Assembly (NCBI GenBank): GCA_024231975.1 | Contig: JAAEQB010000051.1 | Location: 62,001 to 126,000 of the forward strand | Source of the DNA: Allobosea sp. | Lineage (GTDB): Bacteria > Pseudomonadota > Alphaproteobacteria > Rhizobiales > Beijerinckiaceae | Length of the DNA stretch: 64,000 nucleotides | Reading direction: 5' to 3' | Shown: one piece after another, positions 49,053-58,347 of the stretch | How the letters are laid out: each line of letters opens with the position of its first letter | Position numbering within the stretch: the stretch's first letter is position 1 | The notes under the pieces: generated by a model | The model's database searches: none | Seen by the model: the letters and a program-made list of their open reading frames with translations, nothing else | What the model was told of the DNA's origin: nothing | Program-made: the position numbers and the translations under genes

Positions 49053-50111
49053 CTAGCGACCAAGCCCCAGCATGCGCCGGTTCGCTGCCTCGTCTGTACC
49101 TCCCGCGGCGAAGTCGTCGAAAGCCTTCTCGGTGACGCGGATGATATGGGCGGCGATAAATTCCGCACCCTCGCGCGCGCCGTCCTCGGGATGCTTCAGG
49201 GCGCATTCCCATTCAAGTACGGCCCAGGACTCATAGTCGTATTGCGCCAGTTTGGAGAAGATGCCGCCGAAATCGACCTGGCCATCGCCGAGCGAGCGGA
49301 AGCGGCCGGCCCGGTCGATCCAGGGCTCGTAGCCGCCATAGACGCCGACGCGGCCGTTCGGGTTGAACTCGGCATCCTTCACATGGAAGGCCTTGATGCG
49401 CTCGTGATAGAGGTCGATGAAGGCGAGATAATCGAGCTGCTGCAGCAGGAAATGGCTGGGGTCGTAGTTGATGCAGGCGCGGGCATGGCCGCCGACCGCA
49501 TCGACGAAGCGCTCGAAGGTCGCCCCGTCATGAACGTCCTCGCCGGGATGGATCTCGTAGCAGAGGTCGACGCCGGCCTCGTCATAGGCGTCGAGGATCG
49601 GGCGCCAGCGCTTGCCGAGCTCCGCGAAGGCGGTCTCGACCAGCCCGGCCGGGCGCTGAGGCCAGGGATAGACGAAGGGCCAGGCGAGCGCCCCGGTGAA
49701 GCTGACATTGGCCGTGAGACCGAGCCGGCGCGAGGCTTTCGCCCCGAGCTTCATCTGCTCGACCGCCCACTCCTGCCGCGCCTTCGGATTGCCGCGCACC
49801 GCGGGAACGGCGAAGCCGTCGAAGGCCTCGTCGAAGGCTGGATGGACGGCGACGAGCTGGCCCTGGAGATGGGTCGAGAGCTCGGTGACCGAGAGTCCGT
49901 ATTGGGCGAGCGTGCCCTTGATCTCGTCGCAATAGGTGTCGGATTCGGCGGCCTTGGCGAGGTCGAACAGGCGGGCGTCCCAGCTCGGGATCTGTACGCC
50001 CTTGTAGCCGAGCGAAGCGGCCCAGCGGCCGATCGCGTCGAGCGAATCGAACGGCGCTTCGTCGCCCGCGAACTGGGCGAGAAAAAGGCCAGGGCCCTTC
50101 ATGGTTTTCAT
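49053..50111 (-). CDS. sugar phosphate isomerase/epimerase (TIM barrel)
   Basis: This 352-residue protein has the AP-endonuclease-2-like barrel: LGYKGVQIPSWDARLFDL, VTELSTHLQGQLVAVHPAFDE, metal-site segments CYEIHPGEDVHDG, NYDPSHFLLQ and AFHVKDAEF, and LEWECALKHPEDGA. Start ATG 50111 has GGGAGG nine bases upstream. It should isomerise a keto-sugar for the downstream dehydrogenase. No transporter for the sugar is adjacent. Confidence 0.88.
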   Translation of the reverse strand: MKTMKGPGLFLAQFAGDEAPFDSLDAIGRWAASLGYKGVQIPSWDARLFDLAKAAESDTYCDEIKGTLAQYGLSVTELSTHLQGQLVAVHPAFDEAFDGFAVPAVRGNPKARQEWAVEQMKLGAKASRRLGLTANVSFTGALAWPFVYPWPQRPAGLVETAFAELGKRWRPILDAYDEAGVDLCYEIHPGEDVHDGATFERFVDAVGGHARACINYDPSHFLLQQLDYLAFIDLYHERIKAFHVKDAEFNPNGRVGVYGGYEPWIDRAGRFRSLGDGQVDFGGIFSKLAQYDYESWAVLEWECALKHPEDGAREGAEFIAAHIIRVTEKAFDDFAAGGTDEAANRRMLGLGR

Positions 50112-50284
50112 CGCGACCTCCCGACAACACGGCTCCTTGCCGGAGCTCGCAGTCGATCGCCTCAATGGCGATGTAATCGATTGCAGAACTGTAGCCGGAC
50201 AGTCTCGCCTGTCAAATCTCGAACAGCCGCGATGCGTGATCGCAGGCCTCAGCCAGCCAGCGGTTCACCGCGAAGTTGGAGAGC

Positions 50285-51478
50285 TCAGGCCGGGCTGCCG
50301 AACTGATTGTTGATCTCCAGGAAGACCGGGGCGATCTCCAGGAAGACGTCGACCAGCGCCGGATCGAAATGGCGGCCGCGCTCGGCTTCGATCACTTTCA
50401 CCGCCTCGGCATGTGGGATCGCGGCCTTGTAGACACGGTCCGACACCAGGGCATCGTAGACATCGGCGATCGCCATGATCCGCCCGCAGAGCGGGATGGC
50501 CTCGCCGGCAAGGCCTTCCGGATAGCCTTTGCCGTCCCAGCGCTCGTGATGGGAATAGGCCATCTCCTTGGCGATCGTCAGGAAGCTCGTGGTGCCGCCG
50601 AAATAGCGCTCGGCATTGGCGATGGCGTCGCGCCCCAGCTTGGCGTGGGTGCGCATGGCCGCGAATTCCTCGGCGTCGAGCTTGCCGGGTTTGCGCAGGA
50701 TGGCGTCGGAGATGCCGACCTTGCCGATATCATGCAGCGGCGCCGACTTGTACATGAGCTCGATCAGCTCGGCATCGAGCTGTGGCTGGTGGAGGCCGTG
50801 CCGGCGCGCCGCCTCGGCCAGGGCGCGGACATAGTGCTGGGTGCGCCGGATATGGTCGCCGGTCTCGTTGTCACGGGTGTCGGCGAGCGCCGCCATGGCC
50901 AGGATCAGCGCATCCTTGGCACGCACCGCCTCCTCGCGCGCGGCGTTGAGAGACGAGAACAGCGCGACATTGGTCATTGCCACCGCGGCGCTGTTGGCGA
51001 TGCGCTTGAGCATCTCGACGCTCTCGTCGGACGGCTTGTGCGGGCGAGCCCAATAGGCACCGATCGCGGCGACCGGGTCGTCGGCGTGCACGGGCACCAT
51101 GACGAGGCTCTGCACGAAGGTGACCCTGTAGGCGGCATGCGGGATGCGAGCGTCCGCGTAGACGTCCTCGATGACGACGGCTTCGCCATGCAGCATCGCC
51201 CAACCGGAGATGCAGCGCTCGAGCGGGAAGCGCTGGCCCTTCCAGAGCGGGCCGATCGCGTCCTCGTCGGCATAATAGCACTTATCGTCCTCGCGCAGGA
51301 CGAAGGTGATGCCATCAGCGCCGACGAGCTTGCGAGCGTAGGTGCGCACAACCCGAAGGATTTCCTCGACGCCGCGCGCCATGGCGAGGCGCGTTGTCAG
51401 CTCTTCGAGGCCGGATTCAGCCGCGATTCCCATGTTTTCGCCGAGAACCGGCGAGGCCAGTGCGGCCGACTGCGTCAT
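50285..51478 (-). CDS. GAF and HD-GYP domain protein, probable cyclic-di-GMP phosphodiesterase
   Basis: This 397-residue cytoplasmic protein has an N-terminal GAF sensor (residues 25-175, GADGITFVLREDDKCYYADED, ERCISGWAMLHGEAVVIEDVY) and a C-terminal HD-GYP domain with LADTRDNETGDHIRRTQHYV, metal motif APLHDIGKVGI and HHERWDGKGYPEGL. These residues support active cyclic-di-GMP hydrolysis. No receiver domain. It stands alone with 170 bases on each side. Confidence 0.92.
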   Translation of the reverse strand: MTQSAALASPVLGENMGIAAESGLEELTTRLAMARGVEEILRVVRTYARKLVGADGITFVLREDDKCYYADEDAIGPLWKGQRFPLERCISGWAMLHGEAVVIEDVYADARIPHAAYRVTFVQSLVMVPVHADDPVAAIGAYWARPHKPSDESVEMLKRIANSAAVAMTNVALFSSLNAAREEAVRAKDALILAMAALADTRDNETGDHIRRTQHYVRALAEAARRHGLHQPQLDAELIELMYKSAPLHDIGKVGISDAILRKPGKLDAEEFAAMRTHAKLGRDAIANAERYFGGTTSFLTIAKEMAYSHHERWDGKGYPEGLAGEAIPLCGRIMAIADVYDALVSDRVYKAAIPHAEAVKVIEAERGRHFDPALVDVFLEIAPVFLEINNQFGSPA

Positions 51479-51598
51479 CCCACCACCATGTCGCTTCGCT
51501 TCAGGGCAGGCAGGGCCGCACCGGAATCGTCGCGATCATGGAGCGCAAACCTTAAAATGCAAGGAATGCGTGCGATTTCGAAGTATCAAATGTGATGA

Positions 51599-51633
51599 GG
51601 CCCGCCGCCAGGGTGCTTCCCTTGCGGCGGGCC
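51599..51633 (-). terminator. stem-loop after the ABC/dehydrogenase operon
   Basis: GGCCCGCCGC and GCGGCGGGCC form a 10-bp perfect stem, extended inside by AAGGG/CCCT. It lies 20 bases after the stop of the last operon gene (minus strand). The T run is weak, so termination or 3'-end protection are both possible. Confidence 0.55.
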
Positions 51634-51652
51634 GTTTGAAATCGGGCGCTGC

Positions 51653-52705
51653 TCAGCGCTCGATCATCTTGTTCCAGCGGCTGTTCCATTCCGGCCGCTT
51701 GGCGTTGATCTGGTCCCAGTCGAGGGTCACCGCCGTCTTCATGTTGGCGTGGAAGGTCTCGAGCTTCTTCTCGGCCTCGGGCGTCGTGGCCTTGGCCTTG
51801 GTGTTCGAGGGCACGATGTTGCCGGCGGCGAGCGCCTTGGACTGGGCCTCGGGCGAGAGCAGATAGGCAGCGAGCTTCTGCGCCAGCTCCGGCTCGGAAT
51901 TGTTGGCGATGACGCATTGGGCGACCATCAGCACGACCGAGCCTTCCTTGGGCTGGGCGTATTCGACGCCGATGCCCTTCTCCTTCAGCGTCGAGATGCC
52001 GGTCGGGGTCAGCGGGAAGAGCGCGGCTTCGCCGGTCTGGGCCATCTCGGCGATCTTGGCCGAGCTCGGGATGAATTCGAGCACGTTCTTGCCGATCGTG
52101 TCGCGGAACTTGGTGAAGCCAGGCTCGACATTGGCTTCGGTGCCACCCTGGATGCGGTTGAACATCAGGAAGGCGTGCAGGCCGAAGGAGGAGGCCGAGG
52201 CCGACTGGAACACGACCTTGCCCTTGTACTTGGGATCGGCGAGGTCCATCCACGAGGTCGGGGCCGGCCAGCCCTTCTCGTCGAACAGCTTCTTGTTGTA
52301 GCCGAGGCCGGTCATGCCGAGGTCGATACCGACGGCCATGTCGTCCTTCATGCGGGCGCCCGGCGTGAGGTCGGCGAGCTCGGGGCCGGGCTTCAGCTTC
52401 TCGCAGAGGCCGGCGCCGATGGCGCGGACCATGACGCCGTCATCGAGGAACATGACGTGCATCTGCGGCTTGTCCTTGGCCGCAGTCGCCTTGGCGAGGA
52501 TGTCCGAGGAGGTGCCGGGTACGACCACGACCTTGACGTCGTTGGCCTTCTCGAAATCCGGGAAGACGGACTGGGTGAAGGCGCGCTCGAAATTGCCGCC
52601 GTTCATGCCGACATAGAGCGTCTTCGACTGGGCGAAGGCGCTGCCGGCGGCGGCGAGCGCCATGGCGGCGACGCTGGCCGCCAGGATGCTGCGATAGCTG
52701 GTCAT
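51653..52705 (-). CDS. ABC transporter substrate-binding protein, PotD/FbpA-like
   Basis: This 350-residue protein has a Sec signal ending at AFAQS and the spermidine/iron-type binding fold: LYVGMNGGNFERAFTQSVFPDFEKAND, PTSWMDLADPKYKGKV and YLLSPEAQSKAL. It is the last gene of a seven-gene operon and overlaps the upstream oxidase gene by four bases. The ligand is probably the amine or imino acid oxidised by the operon's dehydrogenase (inference). Confidence 0.92.
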   Translation of the reverse strand: MTSYRSILAASVAAMALAAAGSAFAQSKTLYVGMNGGNFERAFTQSVFPDFEKANDVKVVVVPGTSSDILAKATAAKDKPQMHVMFLDDGVMVRAIGAGLCEKLKPGPELADLTPGARMKDDMAVGIDLGMTGLGYNKKLFDEKGWPAPTSWMDLADPKYKGKVVFQSASASSFGLHAFLMFNRIQGGTEANVEPGFTKFRDTIGKNVLEFIPSSAKIAEMAQTGEAALFPLTPTGISTLKEKGIGVEYAQPKEGSVVLMVAQCVIANNSEPELAQKLAAYLLSPEAQSKALAAGNIVPSNTKAKATTPEAEKKLETFHANMKTAVTLDWDQINAKRPEWNSRWNKMIER

Positions 52706-53892
52706 GGTCTCAACTCCCCTGCGTTGTGCGGCTCTTGGTTTTGCCCCGCACCCGAGCCAGCGTCGGTGCGGGCGGAATCCTGCTTGAAGCGGCCGATCGA
52801 GAAGGCCGCGATCGGCGTCTGCGTCTCACCATCCCGGACGAGCTCGGCGAGCACCTCGCCGACGCCGGGCGCGATCTGGAAGCCGGCGCCGGTGAAGCCG
52901 AAGGCATGGATCAGGCCGGGCGTCGTCTGGCTCAAGCCGATCACTGGGTTCTTGTCGGGCATGGCGCCCTCGGTGCCGCTCCAGAAGCGGATCGCCTGGG
53001 CATGGCGCAGGCCGGGAAACAGCGCAGCGGCGTTGTTCATGATCGCGATCGCGCCATCGCCGCGCGGCCGCGAGAAGTCGATGTCCGCCAATGGCAGAGC
53101 GCGCTCGCCGCCGACCACGACATTGCCGCGCTCGACCTGGCGGGCATAGATGCCGCCGCCTTCCATGCCGATATTGACGGTCATCACCTGTTCCATCGGC
53201 TCGGTGACGACCATGGACGGGTAGATGCGCGAGAGCGGCACCGGCTCGCCGAAACTCTCGGCGAAAGGGCCGGCCCAGGCCCCGGCGCTGTTGATGACGA
53301 AGCGGGCGCGCAATGTGAGGTTACCGGCCGCCTCCAGTGCGAAGCCGTCGCCGTCGCGGGTCACGCCTTCGACGGCGGTGTTCTCGAGCACCTCGACCCC
53401 GGCCCGGCGCGCTGCGGTAGCAAAGCCCGTCGCGACCAGGCGCGGATTGGCGTGGCCGTCGCCTGCACAGAAGGAGGCGCCGACGACGCCGTCGCCGATC
53501 CAGCCGAAGCGCTCGCGCAGGCCGTTATGGCCGATCAGTTCGAGGTCGAGGCCCTGCTCGGCGACGGCGTCTGCATAGGCTTCGAGCGAGGCCATGTCGG
53601 CTTCGTTGCGGGCGAGCTTGAGATGGCCGGAGCGCAGGAACTCGCCATCGATGCCGATCAGCGCCTTGAGCCGCGGCCAGACCGCATGGGCGCGCTGCGA
53701 CAGCGGCAATTGTTCGACCGGACGGCCATGGCGGCGCACGCCGCCATAATTCACTCCCGAGGCCTGCGCGCCGCAATAACCCTTGTCGAGCAAGGCGACG
53801 GAAAAGCCCATGCCGCGCAGCGCCAGCGCGGCCGATGAACCGACGAGGCCGCCGCCGATGATCGCGACGTCGACGGAAAGGCGCCGGCTCAT
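52702..53892 (-). CDS. FAD-dependent amino acid/amine oxidoreductase (DadA/HcnC-like)
   Basis: This 396-residue flavoprotein has the dinucleotide fold VDVAIIGGGLVGSSAALAL at the N-terminus and the DAO-type C-terminal glycine motif GFTGAGFQIAPGVGEVLAELV. The body resembles D-amino acid dehydrogenase, sarcosine oxidase beta and HcnC. It is probably the catalytic subunit of a three-part dehydrogenase with the two genes upstream, as in OoxAB or HcnABC. Overlaps its neighbours on both sides by four bases. Confidence 0.9.
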   Translation of the reverse strand: MSRRLSVDVAIIGGGLVGSSAALALRGMGFSVALLDKGYCGAQASGVNYGGVRRHGRPVEQLPLSQRAHAVWPRLKALIGIDGEFLRSGHLKLARNEADMASLEAYADAVAEQGLDLELIGHNGLRERFGWIGDGVVGASFCAGDGHANPRLVATGFATAARRAGVEVLENTAVEGVTRDGDGFALEAAGNLTLRARFVINSAGAWAGPFAESFGEPVPLSRIYPSMVVTEPMEQVMTVNIGMEGGGIYARQVERGNVVVGGERALPLADIDFSRPRGDGAIAIMNNAAALFPGLRHAQAIRFWSGTEGAMPDKNPVIGLSQTTPGLIHAFGFTGAGFQIAPGVGEVLAELVRDGETQTPIAAFSIGRFKQDSARTDAGSGAGQNQEPHNAGELRP

Positions 53893-55274
53893 TCCGCCGC
53901 CTCCTGGTGGGCCGACAGCGCGAGCGTCAGCGGCACGGGCTTGACCGGAGCCTGACTGCGCAGGCGGCCGACGGCCTCGATGCCGCGATTGGTCTCATGC
54001 GCCAGCAATTCAGCAGCTGCGGTGCCGCAGATGCGGCCTTGGCAGCGGCCCATGCCGATGCGGCTCACCGCCTTCAGCCGGTTGAGCTCGTGCACGCCGA
54101 AATGGCTGACGGCGGTGCGGACCTCGCCGGCGGTGATCTCCTCGCAGCGGCAGAGCGTCGTGCTGTCGGCGATGTCCTTCAGCCAATGCGCGGGGAAGGG
54201 GAAGGCCGCTTCCAGCACCTCGCGGAAATGGCTGATGCGGGCGAGCTCGGCCTCCAGCGCCGCAGCGCGGGCGGCGTCATGCGGCAGGCCGCGATCCTGC
54301 AGCAGAGCGAGCGCGGCTCGTTCGCCCGAGCGTTCGGCCGCATCCGCCCCGGCGATGCCGGCGCCGTCGCCGGCGAGATAGACACCGGGCACGCTGCTGC
54401 GGCCGGCGGCATCGCGCTCAGGCAAGGCGGCGCGGTCGCGCTGGTTGAAAGCGAAGCGGCAGCCGGCCAGGTCGGCTGCTTGCGTCTCGGAGCGCAAAGC
54501 GAGGCCGTAGCCGACACCGTCGCAGGCGAGCCGATGCTCCAGCCCATCCTGGCGCCAGGCGATGGCCTCGACCTTGTTGGCGCCGTCGATGCGGACATCC
54601 GAAACGCCGTAATGCAGCGCGACACCGCCGAGCTTCAGTTCGGCGGTCATCCGCATGCCGCGCAGAACGATTCCGGGAAAGAAAGGCAGGGCGCGCAGCA
54701 GGTTGAACTTGGCGGAGAAGGGCGCGGTGTCGAGCACGGCTGCGACCTTGGCGCCGGCCTTCATGTACTGCCAGGCGACGAGGTAGAGCAGCGGGCCGGA
54801 GCCGAGAAAGACGATCCTGCTGCCGATCGCACAGCCCTGGCTCTTCAGCGCGATCTGGGCGCCACCCAAAGTGAAGAGGCCGGGCAAGGTCCAGCCGGGG
54901 ATCGGCAGGGTACGGTCGGTCGCACCTGTCGCGAGGATGAGGCCGTCATAGGCGACCTGCCGGCTCGTGCCCGCGACCATGATGTCGGCCGCGCCGTCAC
55001 GCAGGTTCCAGAGCAGCGCCTGCGGCCAGTAGTCGAGCTTGCCGTCGAGCGCAGCGAAGTCGCGATGCAGCGCCTCGGCCTTCTGCGCTTCCGAGCCATA
55101 GAGGTCGCGTGTGGAGCGTCCGTCCGGGACGAGGCGTTGGCGATAGATCTGGCCGCCGCAAGCGGGTGCCTCGTCGACGACGAGCGGGCGCAGGCCCGCC
55201 GCGACGAGCGCCTCAGCAGCCCGGATGCCGGCCGGGCCGGCGCCGACGATCAGCGGCTGCGGGCGCTCGCTCAT
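53889..55274 (-). CDS. NAD(P)/FAD-dependent dehydrogenase subunit with C-terminal BFD-like [2Fe-2S] domain (HcnB/OoxA-like)
   Basis: This 461-residue flavoprotein has FAD-binding LIVGAGPAGIRAAEALVAAGL, a second nucleotide site IVFLGSGPLLYLVAW, and a C-terminal cysteine-rich region (TLCRCEEITAGEV and GRCQGRICG) like bacterioferritin-associated ferredoxin. This is the electron-transfer subunit of HcnB/OoxA/LhpB-type dehydrogenases. Start chosen at MSERPQPLIVG, which overlaps the small [2Fe-2S] gene by four bases. Confidence 0.9.
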   Translation of the reverse strand: MSERPQPLIVGAGPAGIRAAEALVAAGLRPLVVDEAPACGGQIYRQRLVPDGRSTRDLYGSEAQKAEALHRDFAALDGKLDYWPQALLWNLRDGAADIMVAGTSRQVAYDGLILATGATDRTLPIPGWTLPGLFTLGGAQIALKSQGCAIGSRIVFLGSGPLLYLVAWQYMKAGAKVAAVLDTAPFSAKFNLLRALPFFPGIVLRGMRMTAELKLGGVALHYGVSDVRIDGANKVEAIAWRQDGLEHRLACDGVGYGLALRSETQAADLAGCRFAFNQRDRAALPERDAAGRSSVPGVYLAGDGAGIAGADAAERSGERAALALLQDRGLPHDAARAAALEAELARISHFREVLEAAFPFPAHWLKDIADSTTLCRCEEITAGEVRTAVSHFGVHELNRLKAVSRIGMGRCQGRICGTAAAELLAHETNRGIEAVGRLRSQAPVKPVPLTLALSAHQEAAE

Positions 55275-55561
55275 GCTGTCCTCGCACGGCGGGTGAGGAT
55301 GCTCATGCCGGCGGTCAGCACTGTCGAGCAGGCGCGCAGCCGTTCGCCGCTTTCGAGCACGACCCAGCAATCCTGGCAGGCGCCCATCTGGCAGAAGCCG
55401 GCGCGCGGCGAGGCCGAGAACTCGCTGAGGCGCAAACGCTCGGCCTGGGTCAGGATCGCGGTCAGCACGGTGTCGCCGGTGCGGCCCTCGCAAGGCTCGC
55501 CGTCGAGGGTGAAGGGAATGGCCGGATGGTCGGCACGAACGAGGCGATGCAGAAGCGGCAT
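55271..55561 (-). CDS. small [2Fe-2S] subunit of the dehydrogenase (HcnA/LhpE-like)
   Basis: This 96-residue protein has the plant-ferredoxin-like cluster motif: RAGFCQMGACQDCWVVLE with a final Cys in RLRACST. The N-terminus IPFTLDGEPCEGRTGDTVLTAIL fits the HcnA/sarcosine oxidase alpha N-terminal domain. It completes the three-part enzyme with the two flavoproteins downstream. Its start is one base from the permease stop. Confidence 0.9.
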   Translation of the reverse strand: MPLLHRLVRADHPAIPFTLDGEPCEGRTGDTVLTAILTQAERLRLSEFSASPRAGFCQMGACQDCWVVLESGERLRACSTVLTAGMSILTRRARTA

Positions 55562-55562
55562 G

Positions 55563-56366
55563 TCACTTCTGCCCGACGAGGATCTTGTCGAGGCCGAAGG
55601 CGCGGTCGAGCACCAGCATGGCGCCGGCGGTGAGCGCGATCATCAGCGCCGAGACCGCGGCCATCATCGGGTCGATGGATTCGGTTGCGTACATGTACAT
55701 CCGCACCGGCAGGGTCACGGTCTGCGGCGAGGTGACGAAGATCGACATGGTCAATTCGTCGAAGCTGTTGATGAAGGCGAGCAGCCAGCCGCCGGTGATG
55801 CCGGGCAGAATCATCGGCGCGGTGACGCGGCGGAACACCGTCCAGTGCGAAGCGCCGAGCGTCATCGCCGCCTGCTCGGCCGAGCGGTCGAGCCCGGTGA
55901 AGGAGGCCATCACGAGGCGCAGCACATAGGGCGTGATGATCACGACATGGCTCGCCACCAGCCAGCCGAAGCTGCCGGTGCCGCCGATCAGCGCGAACAG
56001 GCGCAGGAAGGCGACACCGAGCACGAGATGCGGGATGATCAGCGGCGAGAGGAAGAGGGCGTTCAGGGCGTTGCGGCCGGGGAAATCGTAGCGGTCGATG
56101 GCGAGCGCTGCCGGCACCGAGAGCGCGACCGAGAGCGTCGCGGCGAGCGTCGCCAGCCAGAGGCTGTTGACGAAGGAGGCGACGAAGTCGGGGTGCTCGA
56201 AGATCGCCTTGAACCAGCGCAACGAGAAGCTGGTGGTCGGGATCGAGAGCGTGTTCTCCGGCGTGAAAGCGACAAGGCAGATCACCAGCAGCGGCGCCAG
56301 CACGAAGGCGACCACTAGCGTATGGAAAAGGAGCGCGACGGGGCCGTTCTTCTGCATGACGCTCAC
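55563..56366 (-). CDS. ABC transporter permease, PotC-like
   Basis: This 267-residue membrane protein has six predicted helices and the EAA loop EQAAMTLGASHWTVFRRVTAPMILPGI, of the spermidine/putrescine permease class. FSLRWFKAIFEHPDFVASF near the N-terminus is typical of PotC. It overlaps the other permease gene by four bases. Confidence 0.92.
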   Translation of the reverse strand: MSVMQKNGPVALLFHTLVVAFVLAPLLVICLVAFTPENTLSIPTTSFSLRWFKAIFEHPDFVASFVNSLWLATLAATLSVALSVPAALAIDRYDFPGRNALNALFLSPLIIPHLVLGVAFLRLFALIGGTGSFGWLVASHVVIITPYVLRLVMASFTGLDRSAEQAAMTLGASHWTVFRRVTAPMILPGITGGWLLAFINSFDELTMSIFVTSPQTVTLPVRMYMYATESIDPMMAAVSALMIALTAGAMLVLDRAFGLDKILVGQK

Positions 56367-57220
56367 CCCAAAGCCTTGCGGGCGCGCGTCTCGACGGCGC
56401 GGTTATACGCCAGCATGATCACGAAATTGGCGGCGAGGACGATGATCGCGATCGCCGCGCCGAGCGGCCAGTTCAGCTCGTGCATGTATTCGTCATAGAC
56501 CAGCGTCGCCGCCATCTTGAGCCGGCGCCCGCCGAGCAGGCCGGGGATGGCGAAGGCGCTGGCCGAGAGGCCGAAGACGATCAGGCTGCCTGAGAGCATG
56601 CCGAGCGAGACCTGCGGCAGCACCACGCGGCGCAAGGCGGTGAAACGCGAGGCGCCCAGGCTCCAGGCAGCGGCCTCGACCATCGGATCGAGCTTCTGCA
56701 GCGCGGTCCAGACCGGGATCACCATGAAGGGCAGCATGACGTGGACGAGCGCGATCACGATCGCGGTCTCGGTGTAGAGCAGGCGGACACTGTCGAAGCC
56801 GAGCAGCTGTAGGGCCTGATTCACGAGCTCGGTCGAGCCGAGCAGCATGCTCCAGCCGAAGGCGCGGACCACGACCGAGACCAGCAGCGGCCCGATGATC
56901 ACCAGCAGGAAGACCGAGCGCCAGGGATCGCGCATCCGCGACAGGATATAGGCCTCGGGCGCGCCGATGACCGCGCAGATCAGCGTGGTCAGCGCGGCGA
57001 GGCGGAGCGTGCGCCAGAAGATGCCGAGATAATAGTCGTCCGAGAATACCGCGGCGTAATGGGCCAGGGTGAACTCGTTCTTGATGCCGGTCGTATGGTC
57101 GTAGACGTGGAAGGAAAGGATCACCGTCAGCACGAGCGGCAGGATGATCAGCCCGGTGAAGATCAGCGCGCCCGGCCCGGCGAGCCAGAGCGGTGTCGCC
57201 GCGGAGCGCCCGACGCTCAT
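56363..57220 (-). CDS. ABC transporter permease, PotB-like
   Basis: This 285-residue permease has about six transmembrane helices, FTLAHYAAVFSDDYYLGIFWRTL in the first periplasmic loop and the EAA loop EAAAWSLGASRFTALRRVVLPQV. It pairs with the PotC-like product. Its start overlaps the ATPase stop by four bases. Confidence 0.92.
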   Translation of the reverse strand: MSVGRSAATPLWLAGPGALIFTGLIILPLVLTVILSFHVYDHTTGIKNEFTLAHYAAVFSDDYYLGIFWRTLRLAALTTLICAVIGAPEAYILSRMRDPWRSVFLLVIIGPLLVSVVVRAFGWSMLLGSTELVNQALQLLGFDSVRLLYTETAIVIALVHVMLPFMVIPVWTALQKLDPMVEAAAWSLGASRFTALRRVVLPQVSLGMLSGSLIVFGLSASAFAIPGLLGGRRLKMAATLVYDEYMHELNWPLGAAIAIIVLAANFVIMLAYNRAVETRARKALG

Positions 57221-58272
57221 GCCGCCGCTCCCTGCGCCAGCGGCTCGATGCGCAGGCTCGCCAGGGCCCAGTCGAGCGCGACCTTGGCGCCTTCGCGGGC
57301 CGGCTCCTCGCCATCGTTCGGAGCCGAGACCAGGATGGCGCCGGCCGGTGTCTCGACCGTGAACAGCCAGGAGCCGCCGAGGAAGAAGCGGTTGGCTATG
57401 GTGCCGTCGAGCCGGCCTTGGCCGGCCGGCTTCAGCGCTATCTTCTCCGGGCGGATCGAGAGCGCGATCGCCTGACCCTCGGCGAGCCCACCGGCTTCAG
57501 CCGGCAGGGCGATGCCGGCGACCTCCGCCGTGCCCTTGCGCCAGATGCCGTCGAGCCGGTTCATCTTGCCGACGAAGGAGGAGATGAAGGGCGTCGCCGG
57601 GTTCTCGTAGAGCCTGTAGGGGGCGTCGACCTGCGTCATCCGCCCCTGCTCCATCACGACGACGCGGTCGCTGATCGAGAGCGCCTCGGCCTGGTCGTGC
57701 GTCACCATGATCGTGGTGGTGCCGACGCGCTGCTGGATGCGGCGCAGCTCGAACTGCATCTCCTCGCGCAATTTGGCGTCGAGATTGGACAGCGGCTCGT
57801 CGAGCAGCAGCACCGGCGGCTGGATGACGAGGGCACGGGCGATGGCGACGCGCTGACGCTGGCCGCCGGAGAGCTGGCGCGGATAACGTTCGGCCAGTGC
57901 CCCGAGATGGACGAGGCCGAGCATGGTCTTGACGCGCTCGTCACGCTCCGCCTTGGCGACCTTGCGCATCTCCAGGCCGAAGGCGACGTTCTGCGCCACC
58001 GTCATGTGCGGGAACAGCGCATAGCTCTGGAAGACGATGCCGAGGCCACGCTTGTTCGGCGTCTCGCGGGTGATGTCGCGGCCATCCAGCGTGATCGTGC
58101 CGGTGGTCGGCTCGACCAGCCCGGCGATCATCTGCAACGTCGTAGTCTTGCCGCAGCCGGAGGGACCGAGCAGCGAGACGAACTCGCCCTTGGCGACGCT
58201 GAGGTCGATCTCGCGCGCCGCGGCGAAATCGCCGTAGATCTTGCTCAGCTTCTCCAGCGTCAGGAAGCCCAT
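57217..58272 (-). CDS. ABC transporter ATP-binding protein, PotA-like
   Basis: This 351-residue ATPase has Walker A GPSGCGKTTTL, Q-loop VFQSYALFPHM, signature LSGGQRQRVAIARAL, Walker B LLLDEPLSNLDAKL, switch His in MVTHDQAEAL and a C-terminal TOBE domain (IALSIRPEKIAL). It is the first gene of the seven-gene operon. Start ATG 58272 has GGGAGAGG upstream; the frame upstream of it is not supported. Confidence 0.95.
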   Translation of the reverse strand: MGFLTLEKLSKIYGDFAAAREIDLSVAKGEFVSLLGPSGCGKTTTLQMIAGLVEPTTGTITLDGRDITRETPNKRGLGIVFQSYALFPHMTVAQNVAFGLEMRKVAKAERDERVKTMLGLVHLGALAERYPRQLSGGQRQRVAIARALVIQPPVLLLDEPLSNLDAKLREEMQFELRRIQQRVGTTTIMVTHDQAEALSISDRVVVMEQGRMTQVDAPYRLYENPATPFISSFVGKMNRLDGIWRKGTAEVAGIALPAEAGGLAEGQAIALSIRPEKIALKPAGQGRLDGTIANRFFLGGSWLFTVETPAGAILVSAPNDGEEPAREGAKVALDWALASLRIEPLAQGAAA

Positions 58273-58347
58273 GACCTCTCCCGCTTGGCTCGCCCCGCCC
58301 ACTCATCGGGGTCTTTTGCCCTCGTGCGTTCCAGAAGCCGGAGCGGT

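Noticed and set aside
53907..56318. 803-codon plus-strand frame opposite the dehydrogenase/permease operon
   Set aside because: Antisense to four genes with clear catalytic motifs.
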